Below, one piece after another: positions 1-6,936 of a stretch of DNA of 33,615 nt. The notes below the pieces were generated by a model that worked only from the letters and a program-made list of their open reading frames with translations, ran no database searches and was not told where the DNA came from. The DNA is taken from assembly GCA_025059195.1 (NCBI GenBank), contig JANXDU010000025.1, forward strand, positions 1 to 33,615. The letters are read 5' to 3'. The stretch comes from Candidatus Bathyarchaeota archaeon (GTDB lineage: Archaea > Thermoproteota > Bathyarchaeia > Bathyarchaeales > Bathycorpusculaceae). The position numbers were made by a program, and so were the translations under genes. The number at the start of each line of letters is the position of its first letter. Position 1 is the first letter of the stretch.

Positions 1-52
1 CCAAAAGGCGAACATAGCAATAGCGATTCTTGCACACGAATAAAATAAACCT

Positions 53-235
53 TCAATATTTTCTCCATATGTTGTATGGACATTGATTCCAGCAGTATCT
101 GCTACCCTTATACTCACAGTTTTTACATTCTGGCATATCAAAAAGCCTCAGTTTTCTGCCAACTCCAGAACTCTTTTGAGCCAAAACTTCATCCAAATAA
201 TAGTTTGGTAAACTTCTGCTTAAACCTTTATCCAA
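53..235 (-). CDS. Small Cys-rich (zinc-ribbon-like) protein, hypothetical
   Basis: A 60-residue reading frame lies 17 bp downstream of the integrase on the same strand. Its C-terminal half carries a C-x2-C-x7-C-x3-C pattern (CKNCEYKG...CWNQC), which suggests a small metal-binding module, probably zinc. The preceding 35 residues are basic and otherwise featureless. The start is TTG at 233-235; the frame stays open upstream into the integrase end, and no clear ribosome binding site is seen, so the start is uncertain. Position next to an integrase suggests it may belong to the same integrated element. I do not recognise a family. It could also be the end of a longer gene that begins inside the integrase 3' end. 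Confidence 0.5.
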   Translation of the reverse strand: MDKGLSRSLPNYYLDEVLAQKSSGVGRKLRLFDMPECKNCEYKGSRYCWNQCPYNIWRKY

Positions 236-252
236 AAAATAAAAGGATGGTT

Positions 253-1260
253 TTAGGCTGTTATTATTCCAGCCTTCTGCCTTAACTCTGTTATGTATTG
301 TGCGTATCTTGGGTAGTATTGGTCTGCTTTTCGTTTGAGCTGCATGTAATGTTTAGCACCTATGCTTTTTGGAACCCTTCCTTGGATAAAGTCTGCTACG
401 CTTTCTGGAATGTTTAGCTTCTCGCTTGTCATCATGTCGTTAGCGAACTTCCGCAGATACTTTGCTCTTGTGTATTCGTGGTTTTGGAGCCACTTGCTTA
501 TCGAGAGCTGGCTAACCCGCCCCTTTAACTGCTTTACAAGTTGGTGTGTGTATTCTGTCAAATAGCAGTAGTAGGCTTGTTTTGTTCCTCTGAATAGACC
601 TACTGGACAGCGGTAAAAGCCTTCAAGTCGCTCAACCTCTGGAAAATTGTTCAGAAGCCTAACAACTTCCACCAGCCTCAAACCAGAATCTAGAAGCAGG
701 TTGTAGGCTGCCTGAAACTGTATAGGGTCAGACGCCAACCGCCTTAAGTCCGAGACTATTTGTTCTTCTTCCGGCACATTAATGTCTATGCCCATCTCAT
801 CCTTTGGAATAGCCTTGCGCAAGCTGTCAAGAAACTCTTTAAACTCCCTGTTTGGACGGTTAATTTCTAAGCATTTGAACCAAGCTCGCATGGCACGGTT
901 CAAATGATGACGTTGCCCAGCGGTTAAAGGCGAGAAAATCCGCATAACATCCACAGGCGCAGCTATAGGCGTTTTAACAAACCTGTTCAAGTAATTGAGC
1001 ATGTTCTGCGCGTTTTTCGGCTCGTAACGCTTAAACTCAAGATACTGCAGAAACAGGCTTCGCGTCTCAGGCCAGCTAAGAACAAAACTTCCGCCAGCTA
1101 CACCAGCAGCCAAAGAACTTAAGGCTTCGCAGGGCTTCTCCACACGCTTAATTAACTGTCCAAGCACGTCTTCCTTTTCTAGGCTTGACGCTAAATAGCC
1201 CAAAGCCTTAGCCTGCTCCTCCACACGCCTCTTTAACTCGTCTATCTGTTCTCCGGCCAT
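253..1260 (-). CDS. Archaeal tyrosine recombinase (integrase)
   Basis: This 335-residue protein is a site-specific tyrosine recombinase of the archaeal phage/plasmid type. Residues 1-50 form a predicted coiled coil, residues 60-150 resemble a SAM-like core-binding domain, and the catalytic domain follows. Catalytic positions that can be picked out are R195 in DSGLRLVEVV, K227 in RGTKQAYY, the box II arginine R270 in YLRKFAND, H304 in GAKHYMQ and the nucleophile Y315 or Y316 in ADQYYPRY. The ATG at 1258-1260 is the first good start; the frame stays open upstream through the tRNA gene, but that extension merely translates the tRNA. The gene sits 105 bp from the tRNA-Arg 3' end in the same orientation, the usual position for an integrase in a tRNA-targeted element. 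It appears intact rather than split, which argues against an SSV-style self-disrupting integrase. Confidence 0.88.
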   Translation of the reverse strand: MAGEQIDELKRRVEEQAKALGYLASSLEKEDVLGQLIKRVEKPCEALSSLAAGVAGGSFVLSWPETRSLFLQYLEFKRYEPKNAQNMLNYLNRFVKTPIAAPVDVMRIFSPLTAGQRHHLNRAMRAWFKCLEINRPNREFKEFLDSLRKAIPKDEMGIDINVPEEEQIVSDLRRLASDPIQFQAAYNLLLDSGLRLVEVVRLLNNFPEVERLEGFYRCPVGLFRGTKQAYYCYLTEYTHQLVKQLKGRVSQLSISKWLQNHEYTRAKYLRKFANDMMTSEKLNIPESVADFIQGRVPKSIGAKHYMQLKRKADQYYPRYAQYITELRQKAGIITA

Positions 1261-1261
1261 A

Positions 1262-1304
1262 GGACCGTCCTCCCACCATGCTTGGGACCGTCCCAGGACC
1301 GTCC
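1262..1304. repeat. Three phased copies of GGACCGTCC before the integrase start
   Basis: The 9-bp sequence GGACCGTCC occurs at 1262-1270, 1285-1293 and 1296-1304. Each copy is a palindrome around its central base (GGAC-C-GTCC). Spacings are 23 bp and 11 bp, so all three lie on nearly the same face of the helix. The block lies immediately upstream of the integrase ATG and between the integrase and the tRNA. It is probably a protein-binding array, either an operator for the integrase or arm-type recombinase sites. Confidence 0.7.
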
Positions 1305-1364
1305 CAAAGGCCAATTCATAAAGCAGCCCGATAAAGGCTGTTTTTGCTGAAAGCAGCTCGTTTT

Positions 1365-1443
1365 TGGCGGGCCCGGTGGGATTTGAACCCACGTTCTCCG
1401 GCTCCGAAGGCCGGCGCCTTGATCCATACTTGGCCACGGGCCC
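1365..1443 (-). tRNA. tRNA-Arg (anticodon UCG), CCA encoded
   Basis: Read on the minus strand the sequence folds into a complete cloverleaf. The acceptor stem is GGGCCCG with CGGGCCC, the D-arm stem is GCC with GGC, and the anticodon stem is CCGGC with GCCGG around the loop CTTCGGA. A 5-nt variable region and a T-arm GTGGG-TTCAAAT-CCCAC follow. The anticodon at loop positions 34-36 is TCG, so it reads CGA arginine codons. A discriminator G and an encoded CCA (1365-1367) follow the acceptor stem. No intron is seen. The gene is the likely attachment site for the neighbouring integrase. Confidence 0.95.
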
Positions 1444-1490
1444 CTTTTGGGATAGGGTTAGGTTTTTGGAGATAATTGTTGTCTCTGCGG

Positions 1491-1500
1491 TTTTAAAGTT
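1491..1500 (-). promoter_or_regulatory. Probable TATA element for tRNA-Arg
   Basis: On the minus strand AACTTTAAAA lies about 50 nt before the tRNA 5' end, which would place initiation near 1470 and give a 5' leader of about 25 nt. It overlaps the last codons of the regulator gene upstream. Assigned by pattern only. Confidence 0.45.
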
Positions 1501-1993
1501 CTATGAGTTCCTCATTTATCCACCAAGCTTTTTTCTTGCCAGCTCTTTCTCCGGGATAATATTCCACTATTGGTTTTCCAAGCTGTTTTTTGGAGTTTTT
1601 CTCTATCCTTTTTAACCTGTTTAAAATTAGCCATCGGTTGGTTTTGAGGTATTCAGCCAACTCGGGGGTTGTGGCGCCTTTATAGTGGATTAGGTAGTCG
1701 ATTATCTTGTGGTCTATTTCGTCCAAGCAGAAGGCGTGCGGGTTTGTTTTGCCTCTTTCATAGGTTAGAAGTTCCAAATCTGCAAGGTATTTTTTGATTT
1801 GGGAGAATTCGGCTTCGAGCTTCTCTAGTCTTTGCTCAATTTCAAAAATTTTGTCGGGTTTCGGAGTTTTTTGGAGTTTTTCGATTATGGCGTCTCTTAT
1901 GAAGTTGCTTCTTTCCCCCTCTGGAACTCGGAGAGCCAGTTCTTGGTAAATTTCTTCCGGAATTTTTACAGAGATAACTCTTGGCTCGCTCAC
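1493..1993 (-). CDS. Ribbon-helix-helix / winged-helix transcriptional regulator
   Basis: The protein has a CopG/MetJ-like ribbon-helix-helix at the N-terminus (RVISVKIPEEIYQEL followed by ERSNFIRDAIIEKL), then a short coiled coil (FEIEQRLEKLEAEFSQIKKY). The C-terminal winged helix spans about 65 residues (IIDYLIHYKGATTPELAEYL with a KTNRWLILNRLKRIEK recognition helix). The best start is GTG at 1991-1993, preceded by GGTGA at an acceptable distance; an upstream in-frame TTG at 2006-2008 would add five residues. It is a DNA-binding protein, probably a dimer through the RHH. It lies divergent from the FBP aldolase/phosphatase gene across a shared 100-bp region and upstream of the tRNA/integrase unit, so it may control either neighbour. 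Its target is not evident from the sequence. Confidence 0.8.
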   Translation of the reverse strand: MSEPRVISVKIPEEIYQELALRVPEGERSNFIRDAIIEKLQKTPKPDKIFEIEQRLEKLEAEFSQIKKYLADLELLTYERGKTNPHAFCLDEIDHKIIDYLIHYKGATTPELAEYLKTNRWLILNRLKRIEKNSKKQLGKPIVEYYPGERAGKKKAWWINEELIEL

Positions 1994-2044
1994 AGCTTCA
2001 CCGCCCAATGTTTTATGTTGATGTTTTTTATTTTTTTGGGAAAC

Positions 2045-2053
2045 TTTTTAAAA
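2045..2053. promoter_or_regulatory. Shared near-palindromic TATA box between regulator and fbp
   Basis: TTTTTAAAA sits inside AAACTTTTTAAAAGCT, which reads as a TATA box with a purine-rich BRE on either strand. On the plus strand it would start transcription near 2075, about 25 nt before the fbp ATG, which has a GTGAT ribosome binding site. On the minus strand it would start near 2020 for the regulator. No other strong candidate lies in this divergent gap. Confidence 0.55.
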
Positions 2054-2100
2054 GCTAAGGCTCTTAACCCTTTACCGTGTTCGCCTTAAAGTGATAGCTT

Positions 2101-3222
2101 ATGGCTAGGAAAACCACAATTTCCATCATAAAATGTGACGTGGGCTCCTTGGCGGGGCACCACGTGGTTCCGAAGCCTTTGTTGGATATAGGCGAGAAAA
2201 GGCTAAGCGAGGCTAAAGAAACCGGCTTGATAAATAGTTATTATGTTTTTAATGTTGGAGACGATTTGCAGCTTCTTATGGTGCATGACAGGGGCGAATC
2301 TAACCCCGAAATCCATCAGCTTGCATGGAACACTTTCCAAGAAGCAGCCAATAAAGCGTTGCAACTGAAACTTTACGGCGCTGGACAAGATTTGCTGAAA
2401 AACGCTTTCAGTGGAACGATTCGCGGACTTGGCCCCGGCGTAGCGGAAATGGAAATCGAAGAGCGCAAGTCAGACCCCATCGTGGTTTTTGCAGCGGATA
2501 AAACCTCTGCTGGAAGCTTTAACCTACCGCTTTTCCGAATTTTCGCAGATCCAATGAACACCGCTGGCCTCGTGATAGACCCAAACATGGCGGGAGGCTT
2601 CAAGTTCGAGGTTGTGGATGCTCAAGAGGGGAAGAAGGTTGTCCTAAAATGTCCAGAAGAGATTTACGAGCTTGTGGCGTTAATCGGCACCGTTGAACGC
2701 TACATAGTTTCAAGGATTTGGCGCGCCCGAGACAACTTGATATGCGTTTCCGGAAGCGTGACAAAGCTTTCGTTGATCGCCGGAAAATATGTCGGAAAGG
2801 ACGACCCCGTTATGATCGTGCGGGCTCAGCACGGGCTGCCAGCCGTAGGCGAAATCCTTGCACCTTTTATGCACAGTTATCTTGTGGCGGGTTGGATGCG
2901 AGGAAGCCACTGGGGGCCGATAATGCCCGTAGGGTTAAAGGACGCACGTTGCACGCTTTTTGATGGTCCTCCAAGGCTTGTCGCGTTGGGATTTCAAGTT
3001 TCCGATGGGAAAATAGCCAGCGACGATGAAGGCAACCCTCTGATAGCAGACTTTTTCGCAGATCCAGCTTTTGAGCCAGCAAGAAGGGAAGCCTTAAAGC
3101 TTGCTATCATGCTTAGGCGCATGGGAGAGTTTGAGCCGGCTCGTTTAAGCGTTGAATCCATGGAGTACACGACGTTGCCGCAAGTTATTGAGAAGCTAAA
3201 GGAAAGGTTCACGCCCATTTAG
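2101..3222 (+). CDS. fbp: Fructose-1,6-bisphosphate aldolase/phosphatase (archaeal type V)
   Basis: This is the bifunctional gluconeogenic enzyme that condenses DHAP with glyceraldehyde-3-phosphate and then dephosphorylates the fructose-1,6-bisphosphate to fructose-6-phosphate. The 373-residue length fits the family. The N-terminus shows the metal/phosphate-binding KCDVGSLAGHH segment (residues 11-21). Residues Y230 and K233 in GKYVGKDDP match the family's mobile-loop tyrosine and Schiff-base lysine (family knowledge). The segments AGSFNLPLFRIFADPMNT and MRGSHWGPIMPV are also typical. The ATG is preceded by GTGAT, complementary to the 16S 3' end. The gene ends in a 14-bp convergent overlap with the next gene. 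Its presence fits an organism making sugar phosphates from C3 units, consistent with the glycogen-synthase-like gene at 5682. Confidence 0.95.
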   Translation: MARKTTISIIKCDVGSLAGHHVVPKPLLDIGEKRLSEAKETGLINSYYVFNVGDDLQLLMVHDRGESNPEIHQLAWNTFQEAANKALQLKLYGAGQDLLKNAFSGTIRGLGPGVAEMEIEERKSDPIVVFAADKTSAGSFNLPLFRIFADPMNTAGLVIDPNMAGGFKFEVVDAQEGKKVVLKCPEEIYELVALIGTVERYIVSRIWRARDNLICVSGSVTKLSLIAGKYVGKDDPVMIVRAQHGLPAVGEILAPFMHSYLVAGWMRGSHWGPIMPVGLKDARCTLFDGPPRLVALGFQVSDGKIASDDEGNPLIADFFADPAFEPARREALKLAIMLRRMGEFEPARLSVESMEYTTLPQVIEKLKERFTPI

Positions 3223-3778
3223 CGGTTGAAACCTTCTGTGTTCTCTTGGCAAGCTCCATACAATGGTTTTTCACGGTATCGTAGAGTTTCCTCCGAAGTT
3301 CCTCTCCGGAAAGTTTCCTCTCTCTGATTAGGGCGATTTTTCTAGCCAATTCCACGTCGCCTATTCCGTTAAACCACGCTTCGAAATCGCCACGGTATAA
3401 GTGAAACTCTATGGAAGCCGTGTCGATTCTCTGGATTTTTTCGCAGAAATCGATTAAACTAGACGCAAACGTGTTTAGGGGCTTCCCCACATCCACGTAA
3501 AAGTGGAAAGCTTTTTCCACAGTTAAAGAAGCCAATATTTGCTCGGCTTTTTTGCTGTCTATTTGAGGTAGGCCTAGGGCTTCCCGTCCCTTCTTCGTTA
3601 TTGAGTAGTATCCTCTTCCAGAAGCCTCTAAATAACCCATTTTTGTCAGTCCTATCATGTGCATCATCACCGTTGGGAAGCTTAATCCAATTTCTGTGGC
3701 TACCTCCATGGGTTTTACGGGTTTGCTGAAAATCCAAACAGTTTCAAGAACAAGCTTTTTAACAGGAGATAAACCCAC
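3209..3778 (-). CDS. Winged-helix protein with C-terminal DUF5752-like domain
   Basis: Residues 1-70 form a winged helix-turn-helix (SKPVKPMEVATEIGLSFP, then VMMHMIGLTKMGYLEASG and a wing ending in YYSITKKGREALGL). Residues 80-180 form an alpha/beta domain (EKAFHFYVDVG, then SIEFHLYRGDFEAWF and IGDVELARKI). I associate that pattern with the uncharacterised archaeal/bacterial family DUF5752; this assignment is from memory and tentative. The start is GTG at 3776-3778, with GAGG about 7 nt upstream. Its 3' end overlaps fbp by 14 bp in convergent orientation, and it is divergent from the KaiC gene. A regulator or ligand-sensing function is likely; the ligand is unknown. Confidence 0.75.
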   Translation of the reverse strand: MGLSPVKKLVLETVWIFSKPVKPMEVATEIGLSFPTVMMHMIGLTKMGYLEASGRGYYSITKKGREALGLPQIDSKKAEQILASLTVEKAFHFYVDVGKPLNTFASSLIDFCEKIQRIDTASIEFHLYRGDFEAWFNGIGDVELARKIALIRERKLSGEELRRKLYDTVKNHCMELAKRTQKVSTAKWA

Positions 3779-3897
3779 CTTGGATCCTCAAAACACCCTT
3801 CTATTGGAGGAGGGGTTTTTCAAACTTTCGCTTTTTCCAGTTGGAGAGGATGGTGAAGTAGAAAGCCTACCGAAATTTTTAACCATTTACAAAACCC

Positions 3898-3905
3898 TAT
3901 AAATA
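3898..3905 (+). promoter_or_regulatory. TATA box for the KaiC/primase pair
   Basis: TATAAATA is the clearest TATA element in this gap. Initiation about 25 nt downstream falls at roughly 3925-3930, leaving at most a few bases before the TTG start at 3933. The transcript is therefore probably leaderless or nearly so, and no ribosome binding site is present. Confidence 0.6.
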
Positions 3906-3932
3906 AATGGAAAGTGGTTTCTAAATTATTGT

Positions 3933-4751
3933 TTGAAGGGTCAAAACTTGCTGGTGGAAAGGCTTTCAACGGGAGTACAAGCCCTTGACAAGATGCTTGC
4001 GGGCGGAATTCCAAGAGGTTTCTGTGTAGCTGTTACAGGCGAGCCGGGCGCTGGGAAAACCATCTTATGCATTCACTTTATTGCGCAGGGCATAGCCGAC
4101 GGAGACCGATGTATTTACGTTACCACTGAGGAGAGCAGAGAATCAATTATTACACAAGCTGGACAGTTTGGTTTCGACTTCGCTGGAGCCGTGAAGGACG
4201 GAAGGCTTGTTTTAATCGACGCCTTGATGGGGACTGAGGACCAGTGGACTATTAGGGCTTTGACGGTTGAGGAGCTTGTGAATAAGGTAATCGAGGCGAA
4301 GAAGGCTTTGGGTTATGGAAGAGCCCGTCTAGTGATTGACTCGCTTTCGGCTTTCTGGCTTGACAAGCCAGCCATGGCACGGCGGCACTCCTACTTTGTG
4401 AAAAAGGTTTTAGCAAAATGGGACTTCACTATCCTAGCAACTTCGCAGTACGCCATAACCACCTCCGAAGCCTTCGGCTGGGGCGTCGAACACATCGCAG
4501 ACGGCATAATAAGGTTTAGGCGTTTCGTCCGAAACGGCGTTTTGAGGCGTTACTTGCTTGTGGAGAAGATGCGGCAGACGCCCCACAGCCTCCAAATGCA
4601 TGAAATAGCCATTGAACATGGAAAGGGCCTCGTCATCCTTGGACCCGTGGGAGAACGCAAAGAAGACATAGCCCTACCAAGAAAGGTTATGGAGAAAATC
4701 CAAAAAGCATCGGAGAAAAAGGAGTTTGAGCAGCCAAAGCCTAGCCCGTGA
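3933..4751 (+). CDS. KaiC-domain RecA-superfamily ATPase
   Basis: A single-domain 272-residue KaiC/RadA-like ATPase. Walker A is GEPGAGKT at residues 36-43. A conserved acidic TTEESRE segment follows at 64-70, Walker B is LVIDSLSAF at 133-141, and a sensor-like ATSQY lies at 169-173. The N-terminal LSTGVQALDKMLAGGIPRG is the usual KaiC entry. The C-terminal tail of about 30 residues is charged. The start is taken as TTG at 3933 because the TATA box lies about 28 nt upstream. The end overlaps the following primase-like gene by 26 bp, so the two are probably translated together. KaiC-like archaeal proteins are often signalling or regulatory ATPases; the partner here hints at a nucleic-acid role, but that is inference. 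Confidence 0.88.
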   Translation: MKGQNLLVERLSTGVQALDKMLAGGIPRGFCVAVTGEPGAGKTILCIHFIAQGIADGDRCIYVTTEESRESIITQAGQFGFDFAGAVKDGRLVLIDALMGTEDQWTIRALTVEELVNKVIEAKKALGYGRARLVIDSLSAFWLDKPAMARRHSYFVKKVLAKWDFTILATSQYAITTSEAFGWGVEHIADGIIRFRRFVRNGVLRRYLLVEKMRQTPHSLQMHEIAIEHGKGLVILGPVGERKEDIALPRKVMEKIQKASEKKEFEQPKPSP

Positions 4752-5607
4752 GCACTATTCTAGGACGGACGTTCAAAGGGAAATAGCGGACTTCTGTGCT
4801 GGAAGATGGGTTGCCGCCCACTGCATAGGCGAGAAAGGCGAAGGCGAGCTGGTTTTCAGAAGATATTTTAAAGGCAAGCCATTAGCGATTAATGGGGTAA
4901 GCGACTTTCAAGAACTTTTGAGAAGGCTAAATTTTAAAGTGAGAACTTTTTACGCGTCAGCCAACAAATACCGCTCGTTTAAAAGCGTGGAAGACTTATA
5001 CACACCCTCAAACGTGATTGGCTGTACACCAACGTGGGATGTAGACAGCACCCTTTCAAACTGGCGGGAGACCATAGCTGTTGCCAAAGAAATAGCTGCC
5101 TTTCTTGAAAGCCAAGGTCTCCGAAACTCTGTTTATGTGAAGTGGTCTGGGAACGGCTGCCACGTCCACATTCATGAAGAAGCCTTTTCAGAAAACATCT
5201 TTGGCAAGGCCCACCCGTTAGACGTGGCCTTCGCCGTTGTGGAATACGTGAACATGAAAGTTTTACCCAAAATCCTTGAAAGCCTAAAAGTTAGGGATAT
5301 ACGCGTCGAAAACAGAATGGATGCTGGAAGGGTTTTCACGTGCCCGTTAAGCTTGCACCGCGAACTGGACGTTGTGTGTGTTTGCATGAAACCAAACGAT
5401 CTTGAAAGCTTCTCTCCAGAATGGATTCAGCCCAACAGTTTTCGCCACAACACTAGATGGCGGGAGCGCACAATGGGGGAGGCGGACGGGTTGGCATTAA
5501 AAGCCTATGAGGCTGTTGGCGGCTATCCCGCTTTTACATCCGTAAGAAGAAGGAGGAGAAGGAAAAGCTTTGACCAGCAGATAGCCGAGTGGCTTCAAAG
5601 GTTTTAG
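4726..5607 (+). CDS. Archaeo-eukaryotic primase (PriS-like) family protein
   Basis: The 293-residue protein shows the three AEP catalytic motifs: a metal-binding WDVDS with D105 and D107, the SGNGCHVHIH segment with H146 and H148 at residues 141-150, and a third motif around RVFTCPLSLHRELD (202-215). The N-terminal HYSRTDVQREIADFC segment and the ending with a WRERTMGEADGLALKAY helix resemble the primase small subunit PriS. It is somewhat shorter than typical PriS, and I cannot see a clear zinc knuckle. A basic run of six arginines and a lysine lies at 274-280. The start is TTG at 4726, overlapping the KaiC gene by 26 bp; the only purine-rich site (AAGGAG) is too close to it, so the start is uncertain. 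It may be the replicative primase subunit or a specialised AEP. Confidence 0.8.
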   Translation: MSSQSLAREHYSRTDVQREIADFCAGRWVAAHCIGEKGEGELVFRRYFKGKPLAINGVSDFQELLRRLNFKVRTFYASANKYRSFKSVEDLYTPSNVIGCTPTWDVDSTLSNWRETIAVAKEIAAFLESQGLRNSVYVKWSGNGCHVHIHEEAFSENIFGKAHPLDVAFAVVEYVNMKVLPKILESLKVRDIRVENRMDAGRVFTCPLSLHRELDVVCVCMKPNDLESFSPEWIQPNSFRHNTRWRERTMGEADGLALKAYEAVGGYPAFTSVRRRRRRKSFDQQIAEWLQRF

Positions 5608-5681
5608 AAAGGTTTTTCCGAAAACGTAAATAAGAACCCAGCGGCTACATAAGCCCTACAAGCTTCAACTTGGGAAACACC

Positions 5682-6932
5682 ATGAAAATGGCTGTGCTTG
5701 TCTACGAGTATCCGCCGAAAATCGTCGGCGGCTTAGGCACATACGCAGCGGAAATTACAAGAAAATTTGTCCTAATGGATCATGACGTAACCGTTTTCAC
5801 GATGAACGATGACGAAGGAAGCCTCCCTACAAGGGAAATTTGGCGAGGCATAGAAATCCATAGGCCATTACACATTGACATTTCAGATTCTCTGCCGGAC
5901 GTGGTGGCTGAAGACGTTAGGAAGTGGGGCAGGGGTATCCAGCTTTTCTCGAAAATCTTGGTCTACAACTACTTAAGCGCCTCGAAGCTTGTCAACGAGC
6001 TCATCGCTAAAGAGGGCTTCAAGTTTGACATAGTGATTGCCCATGACTGGCTTTCCGTTATAGCTGGCATAACCATTAAAAAAGAGACTGGTTTACCGCT
6101 CGTTTTCCACGTTCACTCCACAGAGAAGGGGCGCACCCTTGGAAACGGTTCAGAAGTGGTCAGCAACATTGAGCTTCGCGGAGCCAAAGCTGCAGATATG
6201 ATCATTACGGTTTCATACGCTATGAAAGACGAATTGATAAAGCTTGGTTTCCCAAAAGATAAGATAGAGGTCTGCTACAACGGCGTCGACCCCCAGAAAT
6301 ATGACCCCCAAACAGTAAGCCAAGACCAGATAAACCGTGTGAGAGAGTTTTATGGCATAAAACCCGAAGAGCCCATGATTCTTTTCATCGGAAGGCTTGT
6401 GGGCGTTAAAGGCGTCGACAAGCTTGTGATGGCGATGCCCCATATACTGCAAAGGATTCCAAACGCTAAACTGGTTATTGTTGGTTTAGGCGACTTGCAG
6501 GACTACCTTGTCAACCTTGTAAGAATGATGAAGCTCCAAGACTCAGTGAAGTTTAACTTCCAATTTCTCCCAGAAGAGGAGCGCATCCTCCATTATGCGG
6601 CATGCGACGTTGCGGTTTTCCCAAGCCTATACGAGCCTTTCGGAATAGTTGCGCTGGAGGCTATGAGCATGGAACGCCCTGTCGTCGTGGGCGCGGCGGG
6701 CATAAGCGGAATGCGTGAAATAGTTGTCCCCGTCGGCGAGGAACAGTGTGGCTTCCACATAAACCCCAACAATCCCGCGGACATCGCATGGGGTGTTTTA
6801 AGCACTTTGGAAACACCCGAAAAGAAAAAATGGCTTGGCAAAAACGGACGTCGTCGAGTGCTAAACGAGTTTACATGGGACAAAATAGCTGAAAGAACCA
6901 TCGAACTATATGAGCGAGTAATAAAACGGTAA
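5682..6932 (+). CDS. Glycogen-synthase-like glycosyltransferase (GT4/GT5, GT-B fold)
   Basis: A 416-residue GT-B glycosyltransferase. The N-terminal domain opens with VLVYEYPPKIVGGLGTYA, which contains the K-x-x-G-G-L nucleotide-sugar loop of starch/glycogen synthases. It continues with AHDWLSVIAG and a FHVHSTEKGR segment. The C-terminal Rossmann domain contains ILFIGRLVGVKGVDKL and the catalytic-site signature PSLYEPFGIVALEAMSM. It probably elongates an alpha-glucan from a nucleotide sugar in the cytoplasm. ATG at 5682 is preferred; an in-frame TTG at 5670 would add four residues. A second ATG at 5688 is also possible. It follows the primase-like gene by 74 bp, with a possible TATA (GTAAATAAG) around 5628. 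A GT4 enzyme of other specificity cannot be excluded. Confidence 0.85.
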   Translation: MKMAVLVYEYPPKIVGGLGTYAAEITRKFVLMDHDVTVFTMNDDEGSLPTREIWRGIEIHRPLHIDISDSLPDVVAEDVRKWGRGIQLFSKILVYNYLSASKLVNELIAKEGFKFDIVIAHDWLSVIAGITIKKETGLPLVFHVHSTEKGRTLGNGSEVVSNIELRGAKAADMIITVSYAMKDELIKLGFPKDKIEVCYNGVDPQKYDPQTVSQDQINRVREFYGIKPEEPMILFIGRLVGVKGVDKLVMAMPHILQRIPNAKLVIVGLGDLQDYLVNLVRMMKLQDSVKFNFQFLPEEERILHYAACDVAVFPSLYEPFGIVALEAMSMERPVVVGAAGISGMREIVVPVGEEQCGFHINPNNPADIAWGVLSTLETPEKKKWLGKNGRRRVLNEFTWDKIAERTIELYERVIKR

Positions 6933-6936
6933 AAGA

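Noticed and set aside
1261-1437. N-terminal extension of the integrase frame through the tRNA gene
   Set aside because: The extra residues translate the tRNA itself and the repeat block; the ATG at 1258-1260 gives a normal integrase N-terminus.
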